This document shows positions 43,054-50,705 of a DNA stretch of 64,000 bases, piece by piece. The translations under genes were made by a program, and so were the position numbers. The stretch is from NCBI RefSeq assembly GCF_040207125.1, contig NZ_CP157940.1:4092001-4156000 (forward strand), in the 5' to 3' direction. Numbering within the stretch: position 1 is the first letter of the stretch; each line of letters opens with the position of its first letter. Below the pieces are notes generated by a model, which was given only the letters and a program-made list of their open reading frames with translations, had not been told where the DNA came from and ran no database searches. Source of the DNA: Lacrimispora sp. BS-2. Lineage in GTDB: Bacteria > Bacillota > Clostridia > Lachnospirales > Lachnospiraceae.

Positions 43054-44142
43054 ATGGAAGAGAAAAAAAGAGACCGGCTTCTGTTCTGGGATATTTTAAA
43101 AGGGATCGGAATCGTCTCCATCGTGTTTGGTCATTCCCAAAATCTGGGGATCGCCATTCGGACGGTGTATTATTACCATCTGGCCATATTCTTTTTCATT
43201 TCAGGATACCTGTATAATGAAGAGCGTTACGGGGATGCCCCCTTTGACTTTTTTGCACGGAGGTTAAAGAATATGTGGGTGCCCTATTTCTGCTATGGGG
43301 GCCTGTTTGTTTTACTACATAACCTGTTTTCAAAGTATCTTCTTTTTCTGTCCGATTCTTACGGCAAAAAGGAGACGATCCTTGCCATGACAAATACCCT
43401 GTTCCTGCGCTGCCCGGAAGTCCCGTCAGGAGCCATGTGGTTCGTGCCTCTTATGCTGGCGGCTGGAACAGGCTTTTCGGTCATCCTCTGGTTCTGCCGG
43501 AACTATCTTCCGGCTGCTTTCCGTCCATGGGCAGCAGCGGTTTTCTGTATCGGTGCAGGTCTTTTTGGCGCAGCTCTCATCCGGAAGGAGATATTCCTAA
43601 ATTACCACCTTCAGACAGCCTTATTGGTGATCCCGGTTTATTACGGCGGATATGCTGTACGGACATGGAAGATCTCCATAGAAAAATATGTGACATGGTA
43701 TGGTGCAGCTCTGTGTGCAGGACTTTTCTATTATTTCCTGTTGTTTACAGAGGAAAGTGTGGAGTTGTCCGCCAATCAGATACCGGGAGGAGTCAATTTT
43801 TATATCATTTCCGCAGCAGGTATTTATCTTTGCTGCTACGCTGCCAAATGCCTGCAGAAGGTTCCAAAGGCAGGGAAGGCTGCGGCCCTGCTTGGAAAAT
43901 ATTCCTTTGATATCATGGCTCTCCATTTCCTGGCGTTTAAGATCTGTGACCGGATCTACGCCCAGATGATACTGGAGCCTGCAGAAAATCAGGGGGGATT
44001 TCCTCATTCTTATCCGGAACTTCATGTGCTGTATCTTGTTCTGGGAATTGTCCTTCCGGTCCTTTTTGCAATAGGAGGAAGGAAGGTCATTCATGGCCTG
44101 GGCGGCATGCTTCGTGCCCGGGCAGGGAATTTGCAGAAATGA
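43054..44142 (+). CDS. Acyltransferase family 3 membrane protein
   Basis: 362 residues, about ten membrane helices. The N terminus RDRLLFWDILKGIGIVSIVFGHS with the HxxxN-like His, then ISGYLY and FFARRLKNMWVPY, match the Acyl_transf_3/OafA group. These enzymes transfer acetyl or other acyl groups to surface polysaccharides. GAAAGAGGATCAC precedes the ATG. It lies between the big glycosyltransferase gene and the heptose genes. Confidence 0.88.
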   Translation: MEEKKRDRLLFWDILKGIGIVSIVFGHSQNLGIAIRTVYYYHLAIFFFISGYLYNEERYGDAPFDFFARRLKNMWVPYFCYGGLFVLLHNLFSKYLLFLSDSYGKKETILAMTNTLFLRCPEVPSGAMWFVPLMLAAGTGFSVILWFCRNYLPAAFRPWAAAVFCIGAGLFGAALIRKEIFLNYHLQTALLVIPVYYGGYAVRTWKISIEKYVTWYGAALCAGLFYYFLLFTEESVELSANQIPGGVNFYIISAAGIYLCCYAAKCLQKVPKAGKAAALLGKYSFDIMALHFLAFKICDRIYAQMILEPAENQGGFPHSYPELHVLYLVLGIVLPVLFAIGGRKVIHGLGGMLRARAGNLQK

Positions 44143-44181
44143 TCTTTATGGATTGTTGCAGAAGATATATGCTATACTATC

Positions 44182-44208
44182 CACGAAAGCAATGAGCCTG
44201 CACCGCAG
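44182..44208 (+). repeat. Element B3, deletion derivative of element B
   Basis: CACGAAAGCAATGAGC, the first 16 nt of element B, is joined directly to CTGCACCGCAG, nearly the last 11 nt. All internal hairpins are missing. It lies between the acyltransferase gene and hddC. Confidence 0.6.
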
Positions 44209-44255
44209 ACTCATGCTATAATAACCATTAGAAAAGATGTCAGGAGGATACAGTT

Positions 44256-44966
44256 ATGCAGGCAGTTTTACTGGCAGGCGGCCTTGGCACACGGCTCCGT
44301 TCCGTGGTGAGCGACAGGCCAAAGCCAATGGCACTGATCGGAGACAAGCCTTTTATGGAATATGTGGTATTGGAGCTGGTCCGCCACGGTGTAGACTCAA
44401 TCATTTTTGCCGTAGGCTATAAAGGCTCTATGGTGGAAGAATACTTCAAAGACGGGTCCGCATGGGGAATCCAGGTTTCTTATGCATATGAAGAAGAGCT
44501 GTTAGGAACCGCAGGAGCCATTAAAAATGCAGGATCCCAAATACAGTCAGACAGATTCCTTGTATTAAATGCGGATACCTTTTACCGGATTGACTACAGC
44601 AGGCTTATGGAGCTTGGCAAAGAACGGGACCTGGACATGGCTCTGGTGCTCCGGGAGGTGCCTGATGTATCCCGTTATGGACAGGCTGTTTTAAAAGACG
44701 GCTGGCTTACATCCTTTAATGAAAAAACTGAGGAAAAGCGCAGGGGAACCATTAACGGCGGCATTTACTTACTCAGACGTGATCTGCTTGACGAGATTCC
44801 TGAAGGAAAGGTATCTCTGGAGCAGGAAATGATTCCAAAGTGGCTTTCAGAGGGAAAAAAGCTGGGCGGTCTTGTAAGCGGCGGGTATTTCATTGATATC
44901 GGAATTCCAGAAGATTATTACCGGTTTGCAGAAGATGTGAGGAGAGGAGAAGTGAACTTATGGTAA
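44256..44966 (+). CDS. hddC: D-glycero-alpha-D-manno-heptose-1-phosphate guanylyltransferase
   Basis: A 236-residue nucleotidyltransferase. It begins MQAVLLAGGLGTRLRSVVSDRPKPMALIGDKPFMEY, seen as the G-x-GTR signature and the following Pro-Lys-Pro, with VLNADTFYRID as the metal-binding Asp segment and ending GGYFIDIGIPEDYYRF. These features, and its place before hddA, gmhB and gmhA, identify HddC, which makes GDP-D-glycero-alpha-D-manno-heptose. GGAGGATACAGTT precedes the ATG. It overlaps hddA by 7 nt. Confidence 0.9.
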   Translation: MQAVLLAGGLGTRLRSVVSDRPKPMALIGDKPFMEYVVLELVRHGVDSIIFAVGYKGSMVEEYFKDGSAWGIQVSYAYEEELLGTAGAIKNAGSQIQSDRFLVLNADTFYRIDYSRLMELGKERDLDMALVLREVPDVSRYGQAVLKDGWLTSFNEKTEEKRRGTINGGIYLLRRDLLDEIPEGKVSLEQEMIPKWLSEGKKLGGLVSGGYFIDIGIPEDYYRFAEDVRRGEVNLW

Positions 44967-46030
44967 TCAGAGGACGTGCTCCCCTGCGGGTGAGCTTTGG
45001 CGGAGGTGGAACCGATGTAGTTCCCTTCTGTGTGGAGCAGGGAGGAGCCATCATCGGCAGCACCATCAATAAGTACGCATATTGCTCCATCGTACCAAGA
45101 GAGGATGACCAGATCATCGTACATTCCCTGGACTTTGATATGACGGTCAAGTACAATACAAAAGAAAACTATGTATATGACGGACGCCTGGATCTGGTAA
45201 CAGCAGCATTAAAGGCAATGAATATCAAGCAGGGCTGTGAGGTGTACTTACAGTGCGATGCCCCTCCAGGATCAGGCCTTGGCACTTCCTCCACCGTTAT
45301 GGTGGCCTTATTAACGGCAATGGCTAAATGGAAAGGCGTGGAAATGGACAGCTATGCCATGGCAGACTTAGCCTATCAGGTGGAGAGAGAGGACTTGAAG
45401 ATCGACGGCGGATATCAGGACCAGTATGCCGCTGCCTTCGGAGGCTTTAACTTCATTGAATTCCACGGCCGAAACAATGTGGTTGTCAACCCTCTCCGCA
45501 TAAAAAAAGAAATCATACATGAGCTTCAATACAATCTGCTCCTTTGCTATACAGGAAACATCCATGTATCCGCCAACATCATAAAGGATCAGGTAAAGAA
45601 CTATGAAAAAAAGGATCCCTTTGATGCGATGTGCGAGGTAAAAGCACTTGCTTACGCCATGAAGGATGAGCTGTTAAAAGGAAATCTCTACAGCTTTGGA
45701 AAGCTTCTGGATTACGGCTGGAAGAGTAAGAAGCGCATGAGCAGCAAGATCTCCACTCCTCATATTGACGAACTTTATGAGGAAGCGTTAAAGGCAGGGG
45801 CTCTGGGAGGAAAGCTTTTAGGAGCCGGCGGAGGCGGATTCCTTCTGGTGTACTGCCCTTATAATGTACGCCATAAAGTGGCCGCGCGCATGGAGGCAGC
45901 CGGAGGACAGCTTACGGACTGGAACTTTGAACTTCGCGGCGCCCAGGCGTGGATCACTGACGAAAAACGTTGGGATTACCAGGAGGTAAGGGTAACCATA
46001 CCAGGAGGCGAATATCATTTTAACGTGTAG
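44960..46030 (+). CDS. hddA: D-glycero-alpha-D-manno-heptose-7-phosphate kinase
   Basis: A 356-residue GHMP kinase. It starts MVIRGRAPLRVSFGGGGTDV, has the phosphate-binding loop PPGSGLGTSSTVMVALL and the C-terminal GAGGGGFLLVYCP motif. This is the typical HddA pattern: phosphorylation of heptose-7-phosphate to the alpha-1,7-bisphosphate. Its start overlaps the hddC end, and gmhB follows after 21 nt. Confidence 0.93.
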   Translation: MVIRGRAPLRVSFGGGGTDVVPFCVEQGGAIIGSTINKYAYCSIVPREDDQIIVHSLDFDMTVKYNTKENYVYDGRLDLVTAALKAMNIKQGCEVYLQCDAPPGSGLGTSSTVMVALLTAMAKWKGVEMDSYAMADLAYQVEREDLKIDGGYQDQYAAAFGGFNFIEFHGRNNVVVNPLRIKKEIIHELQYNLLLCYTGNIHVSANIIKDQVKNYEKKDPFDAMCEVKALAYAMKDELLKGNLYSFGKLLDYGWKSKKRMSSKISTPHIDELYEEALKAGALGGKLLGAGGGGFLLVYCPYNVRHKVAARMEAAGGQLTDWNFELRGAQAWITDEKRWDYQEVRVTIPGGEYHFNV

Positions 46031-46051
46031 GTCTAAAGAAGGAGGAAAACC

Positions 46052-46630
46052 ATGGACAGGATCATATTTTTAGACCGGGACGGAACCATCAACGAAGAAG
46101 TGGAATACTTGCACCGGCCTGAGGATCTGGTGATTCTTCCAGGGGTGCCGGAAGCCTTAAGGCGGCTTAAGGAGCAGGGATTTAAGCTTGTGGTGGTAAC
46201 CAACCAGGCCGGAGTGGCAAGAGGATATTATGGGGAAGAGGATGTGAAAGCTCTCCATGAATATTTAAACCGCCTCCTTTCAAAAGAAGGAGCCCCAATA
46301 GACCGATTTTATTACTGCCCCCACCATCCCGTTCATGGGATCGGAAAATACCGGATGGAATGTCACTGCCGGAAACCGGAAACCGGAATGTTTGAAATGG
46401 CGGAGACAAGCTTTCAGGTGGACAAGTCCCATTCTTATATGATCGGCGATAAGCTTCTGGATACGGAAGCCGGAAGAAGATACGGAGTGGGCACAGTTTT
46501 GGTAGGAACCGGATATGGAAAAGAATTATACGGCAATTTGACCCAGTCAGAGAAAAAGAATTCTTTTGACTTCTATGCCCCTGCTATGAAAGAAGCTGCG
46601 GACTGGATACTGAACAGAGAAGGAGTGTGA
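46052..46630 (+). CDS. gmhB: D-glycero-alpha-D-manno-heptose-1,7-bisphosphate 7-phosphatase
   Basis: A 192-residue HAD phosphatase. It begins IIFLDRDGTINEE (the DxD nucleophile), has VVVTNQAGVARGYY and the CPHHPVHGIGKYRMECHCRKPETGMFE zinc-binding loop read as two blocks, and ends with SYMIGDKLLDTEAGRR. It removes the 7-phosphate before guanylylation. AGGAGG precedes the ATG. The stop overlaps the region of the gmhA ribosome site. Confidence 0.93.
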   Translation: MDRIIFLDRDGTINEEVEYLHRPEDLVILPGVPEALRRLKEQGFKLVVVTNQAGVARGYYGEEDVKALHEYLNRLLSKEGAPIDRFYYCPHHPVHGIGKYRMECHCRKPETGMFEMAETSFQVDKSHSYMIGDKLLDTEAGRRYGVGTVLVGTGYGKELYGNLTQSEKKNSFDFYAPAMKEAADWILNREGV

Positions 46631-46635
46631 GAAAC

Positions 46636-47271
46636 ATGGAAGCCATGAACTATTTAGAAGAGCTGATAGAACGTTACCCTGTGCTGGCCTGTGTAAAACC
46701 TCAAATCAGGGGAGCTTACGAGATTCTTGTAGCCTGCTATGAAAACGGCGGAAAGCTGCTGATCGCCGGAAACGGCGGAAGCTGTGCGGATGCAGAGCAT
46801 ATCGTGGGAGAATTGATGAAGGGCTTTGTAAAACGCCGTGCCGTTTCAGAAGATTTTGCCGGAAAACTTTTAGAGGCAGACCCAAAGCTTGGAAAAGAAT
46901 TGGGAGAAAAGCTTCAGGGTGGTCTTCCGGCCATTGCTTTAACCGGTCATCCAGGCCTTTCTACAGCATATTTAAACGATGTGGACGGGGAACTGACCTA
47001 CGCGCAGCAGACTTATGGATACGGAAAGAAGGGGGATGTGCTTTTAGGAATATCCACCTCCGGCAATGCGAAAAATGTTATGTATGCCGTAACAGCAGCA
47101 AAAGCCATTGGCATGAAAACCATTGGCCTTTCAGGAAAAGACGGAGGCCTTTTAAAGATGGCAGCGGATGTGACTGTGGTGGTTCCGGAAACTGAGACAT
47201 TTAAAATACAGGAACTCCACCTTCCGGTATACCATGCCCTCTGCCTGATGCTGGAGGAACGGTTCTTTTAA
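46636..47271 (+). CDS. gmhA: Sedoheptulose-7-phosphate isomerase
   Basis: About 211 residues with the SIS fold. The motifs LIAGNGGSCADAEHIVGEL and GDVLLGISTSGNAKNVMYAV, and later ETFKIQELHLPVYHALC, are those of GmhA, which makes D-glycero-D-manno-heptose-7-phosphate. I choose ATG 46636, because GTG 46627 leaves almost no distance to AAGGAG. With gmhB, hddA and hddC it completes the GDP-heptose pathway. Confidence 0.92.
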   Translation: MEAMNYLEELIERYPVLACVKPQIRGAYEILVACYENGGKLLIAGNGGSCADAEHIVGELMKGFVKRRAVSEDFAGKLLEADPKLGKELGEKLQGGLPAIALTGHPGLSTAYLNDVDGELTYAQQTYGYGKKGDVLLGISTSGNAKNVMYAVTAAKAIGMKTIGLSGKDGGLLKMAADVTVVVPETETFKIQELHLPVYHALCLMLEERFF

Positions 47272-47275
47272 CTAA

Positions 47276-47380
47276 AATAGCCAGGGACTCCCCCGCTTTT
47301 ATAAATAGGGGGCTGAGTTAGAACTATGGCCGCAGCTCTGATGCAGAGGTGCGAAGATTAAGATAAGAAAGGGGCTAGAG
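47276..47380. other. Intergenic gap with a small hairpin
   Basis: CTCCCCC and GGGGGCTGAG flank a 14-nt AT loop around 47289-47320. No T run. AAAGGGG then precedes the next ATG. Confidence 0.4.
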
Positions 47381-49204
47381 ATGAAAGATAAACAATGGAT
47401 ATCTGGGTGGAAGGATGAGGTCATCGCGGCCGCACTTTTGCTGGGATTTGCTTTTTTCATAAACAGGGGGATTGAGATAAAAGGGCTTTATATGGATGAT
47501 TTATATCTTTGGTCCTGTTACGGAGAACAGTCTTTCCGCGAATTTGTATTTCCTCTGGGAAGCACCCGGTTCCGTTTTGTTTATTATCTGGCTGCCTGGC
47601 TGGAGCTGATGGTTTTCGGGAACCGAATCGGTTGGTTTGTTCCCTTTAATATCCTTTTAAACACCTGCATTGCCTATACGGTTTACCGGTTTGGAAAGCG
47701 TTTGTCAGGCAGGAGACTGATTGGTTTTATTTGCGGGATTTTATACCTGCTATCACGGATGTCCTATTACCAGATCAGCCAGGTATACGGCCTGATGGAA
47801 AGCATGGCGCTGTGGGCTGCCATTGGCATTTTCTACTGTCTCTACCGCTATCTGACTGATGAAGCGGAGAGAAAGTGGTTTGTACCGGCTGCAACTGCAA
47901 TGTATTTTTCCGTCTGCTTCATCCATGAACGCTACATGGTACTATTGCCCTTGTTTTATGCCGCATTTCTCATGAAAAAGGAAAAAGGTCCAAAGCCATG
48001 GCTTAGCATAACCGGGGCGTTCCTGGCGGTTCAGGCGATTCGTTTTCTTACCATCGGAAGCATTTCTCCGGCAGGGACAGGGGGAACGGATGTAGCGGAT
48101 ACCTTCCGCCTTTCGGATACCTTCCGGTATTCTTTAAGCCAGGTGCTTTACGTATTCGGGATCAATGCAGGCCCTGATCATTTAAATGGACTTAGCTGGG
48201 GAAGATCGCCTTACTGGGTTCATGTTCTTGTCGTGTTTGCAGACTTCCTTCTCCTTATTATGACCGTGATTTTTCTTATAACCGTTATACGGGAGCGGGA
48301 ACAGCTGAAAAAACGTCTTCCTGTGATCTGCCTGTTTCTTTTATTCATCGCCCTGTGCATAGGCTCTTCCAGCGTCACAATCCGGGTGGAGACCCGGTGG
48401 ATTTATGTTTCCATGACGGCAGCATGGCTGTTTGCCGCTTACATGTGTGGTGTGGCGGTACCGAAGGGGGAGGTAAAAACAAAGCTTGCCAAGCCACTTT
48501 TATACTGCGGCCTGTTCCTTTTTTACGGTGTTCTCATGCTTCCGGTTGAAAGCTTTTACCGGGGGAAATACGAGAATCTTTATTACTGGCCCTCCCAGCT
48601 GCGGTACAACTCCCTGGCAGAAGAGACTTTCGGCAAATATGAGAATGAGATATTCGGAAAGAAAATTTACATCATCGGCAATTCTTATGAAATGAGCGAT
48701 TTTACTGCCAGGACCTTTTTCAAAACCTTTGATAAAGAACGGCTGGCAGAGGGGACCGAGGTTACTTTTATTCAGTCCATCCACGATATCGGACTGGTGA
48801 CTCCAAACATGCTCATATTGAGGGAAGACCCGGCCCATAATGCATTTCAGGATGTGACGGATTTTGTCAGGAACTTAAAATTTGAGCTGGTCTATGGCTG
48901 CTATGAGGACGGCTGGCTGGATGAAAGCGCCAAAGTCCGGATTATGGCAGGGAAAGAAGGAAAGATCGGTTTTAAATTCTATTATCCCGGCGTCATTACC
49001 GGCCTTGAGCAGATTACTGTGACTGTAAATGGAGGGGCAAGCCAGGTTATTCCCATCACTTCCAATACGGTTACGGCTGAAATTGACGCGCCGGCCCTTC
49101 AGGTCACGGAGCTGGCCTTTGAATGTAACTTTTTCTATGAGGATGCAGCGGAGCAACGAGGAGAAAAGCATCTCTCCGTCGTTGCTTCCATAACAGCAAA
49201 TTAA
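47381..49204 (+). CDS. Polytopic membrane protein, GT-C-like, with C-terminal soluble domain
   Basis: 607 residues. There are about 11-12 membrane segments to residue ~395, then a ~200-residue extracytoplasmic tail (FTARTFFKTFDKERLAEGTE, then beta-rich FKFYYPGVITGLEQITVTVNG). The first loop has YMDDLYLWSCYG, an acidic pair that resembles the catalytic Asp of GT-C glycosyltransferases that use polyprenyl-phosphate sugars. I do not recognise a named family. It follows the heptose genes and is followed by two similar membrane proteins. Confidence 0.6.
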   Translation: MKDKQWISGWKDEVIAAALLLGFAFFINRGIEIKGLYMDDLYLWSCYGEQSFREFVFPLGSTRFRFVYYLAAWLELMVFGNRIGWFVPFNILLNTCIAYTVYRFGKRLSGRRLIGFICGILYLLSRMSYYQISQVYGLMESMALWAAIGIFYCLYRYLTDEAERKWFVPAATAMYFSVCFIHERYMVLLPLFYAAFLMKKEKGPKPWLSITGAFLAVQAIRFLTIGSISPAGTGGTDVADTFRLSDTFRYSLSQVLYVFGINAGPDHLNGLSWGRSPYWVHVLVVFADFLLLIMTVIFLITVIREREQLKKRLPVICLFLLFIALCIGSSSVTIRVETRWIYVSMTAAWLFAAYMCGVAVPKGEVKTKLAKPLLYCGLFLFYGVLMLPVESFYRGKYENLYYWPSQLRYNSLAEETFGKYENEIFGKKIYIIGNSYEMSDFTARTFFKTFDKERLAEGTEVTFIQSIHDIGLVTPNMLILREDPAHNAFQDVTDFVRNLKFELVYGCYEDGWLDESAKVRIMAGKEGKIGFKFYYPGVITGLEQITVTVNGGASQVIPITSNTVTAEIDAPALQVTELAFECNFFYEDAAEQRGEKHLSVVASITAN

Positions 49205-49221
49205 GGGCAGAGGTGAAATGC

Positions 49222-50601
49222 ATGAAGCGAAAGTATCTGTATGGCCTGCTTCCTCTTTTGGGGACCGTTTTTTGCCTCTGGTATATTTTTACGGCCACCT
49301 GTGACGGAATTTATTCTGATTACGTACGCCTTGTGAACAGTTATCTGCCTGACGTATGGAATCCGGCCAAGTTCTTTGTGCCGGATATCCTGACCAGAAT
49401 TCCGGTCAATTATCTGGGAAGGATCCTTAATGTCTCCTTTTTTGGATACAACATTATGTTTGACCGGGTATTAGGCGTTCTGGCCCTTGGGCTTTCCGGG
49501 CTGGCTCTGGGAAGCTACTGCAGCCGCAGAAAGATTTCTCCTGGCTGGTATGGGGCTTTAATGATAGTACTTTTCAGCCTTAACAAGTGGGAAATGCTGG
49601 TCAATGGAAGCGGCTGGGCTCATTTCCTGTCCTTTGCCTGCTTTTATTACCATTTTGAGGTGATGGACCGGGTATGGAGCGGACAGGAAAAGAAATATGA
49701 CAGGGCAAAACTCCTGTTCCTTCCGTTTTTAACAACACTGCTGGTGGCAGGTCCGTACTGCGCAATCTATTCGGTGACAGTAATTTTAGCCTGCGGCCTG
49801 ATGTTCCTGTTAAAAAAGGGTGATTCAAGAAACAGATGGGGCTTAAACGGCCTTTGCGCCCTGATCCCCCTTCTGCTGTACTTGTGGAGCAATGCCTATG
49901 CAGTAGAAGACCACGCGGCTTCGGCAACCGTTCCTCTGGTTGTCCAGTTACGGGATACTCCCGGTTTCTTCCTCCGCTTTTTCGTGAAATCTTTTTCTTC
50001 CATGGTGGTAGGAGGAGAACAGGCTGAGGAAATGTTTCGGACCAATGCTCCCTATCTGATCCTTGGTTTTTTGGTTATCCTTTTGTATCTGCTTGCACTG
50101 TGGGTAAATTTACGGTACCGTCTGTATGAGAAAACGGTCCTTCCTGTCATTCTCATCCTATCGGGAGGGCTGAACCACGTGCTCATCCTTTTGTCCAGGT
50201 GGATATTTCTCAATGAAAATTACGGCTTAAGCTCCAGGTATGCCCTTCAGTTCCAGTCCGGTATCCTTGGAATTTTACTGACCTTTGCCTTATTATCCAG
50301 ACAGTGGAAGAAGAAGGGTAAGCCTTTCCTTCAGATTGCCGCCTGTGGGGCTTGTGTGCTGTTTCTGGCAGGGAACTGCTATACCACTTACACAGAGATA
50401 AAAAAGGCCCCTTACCGCAGGAATAACTATGTAGAAAGGGCAGAATTGGCCCTGAACTTTGAAACAGCTACCGATGACCAGCTGCGGGAGGAATTTGAGT
50501 ACAGGCGCAGCCTGGAAGACAGTGGGGCCAAGGTACGGAGTGCGCTGACGATTTTAAAGGAAAACGGATACAGCGTGTTCCGAAATGACTTTAAACGATA
50601 A
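49222..50601 (+). CDS. Polytopic membrane protein, GT-C-like
   Basis: About 459 residues with ten or more hydrophobic segments and a short C-terminal tail. The loop after TM1, DGIYSDYVRLVNSYLPDVW, holds acidic residues in the position of a GT-C catalytic Asp. There is no named family. Frame start GTG 49213 is possible, but ATG 49222 has a better distance to AGAGG. Its stop codon lies at the start of repeat C1. Confidence 0.6.
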   Translation: MKRKYLYGLLPLLGTVFCLWYIFTATCDGIYSDYVRLVNSYLPDVWNPAKFFVPDILTRIPVNYLGRILNVSFFGYNIMFDRVLGVLALGLSGLALGSYCSRRKISPGWYGALMIVLFSLNKWEMLVNGSGWAHFLSFACFYYHFEVMDRVWSGQEKKYDRAKLLFLPFLTTLLVAGPYCAIYSVTVILACGLMFLLKKGDSRNRWGLNGLCALIPLLLYLWSNAYAVEDHAASATVPLVVQLRDTPGFFLRFFVKSFSSMVVGGEQAEEMFRTNAPYLILGFLVILLYLLALWVNLRYRLYEKTVLPVILILSGGLNHVLILLSRWIFLNENYGLSSRYALQFQSGILGILLTFALLSRQWKKKGKPFLQIAACGACVLFLAGNCYTTYTEIKKAPYRRNNYVERAELALNFETATDDQLREEFEYRRSLEDSGAKVRSALTILKENGYSVFRNDFKR

Positions 50602-50676
50602 GGTTGAGAGAAAGACGTCTTTCAGCCCCTTGCTTATGAATTAATTGGATATGCAGGTATATCCGATTGGTTCATT
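50598..50676 (+). repeat. Element C, copy C1 (79 nt)
   Basis: Begins ATAAGGTTGA and ends TTCATT. It has a GAAAG-ACGT-CTTTC hairpin and a 15-bp stem (50638-50652 with 50659-50673; three G-U pairs) with a GCAGGT loop. C2 at 52978-53056 has the same length. The two are about three-quarters identical by hand count. Confidence 0.8.
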
Positions 50677-50705
50677 CGTATACAAAATGACAGTCGGGGG
50701 TTTTT

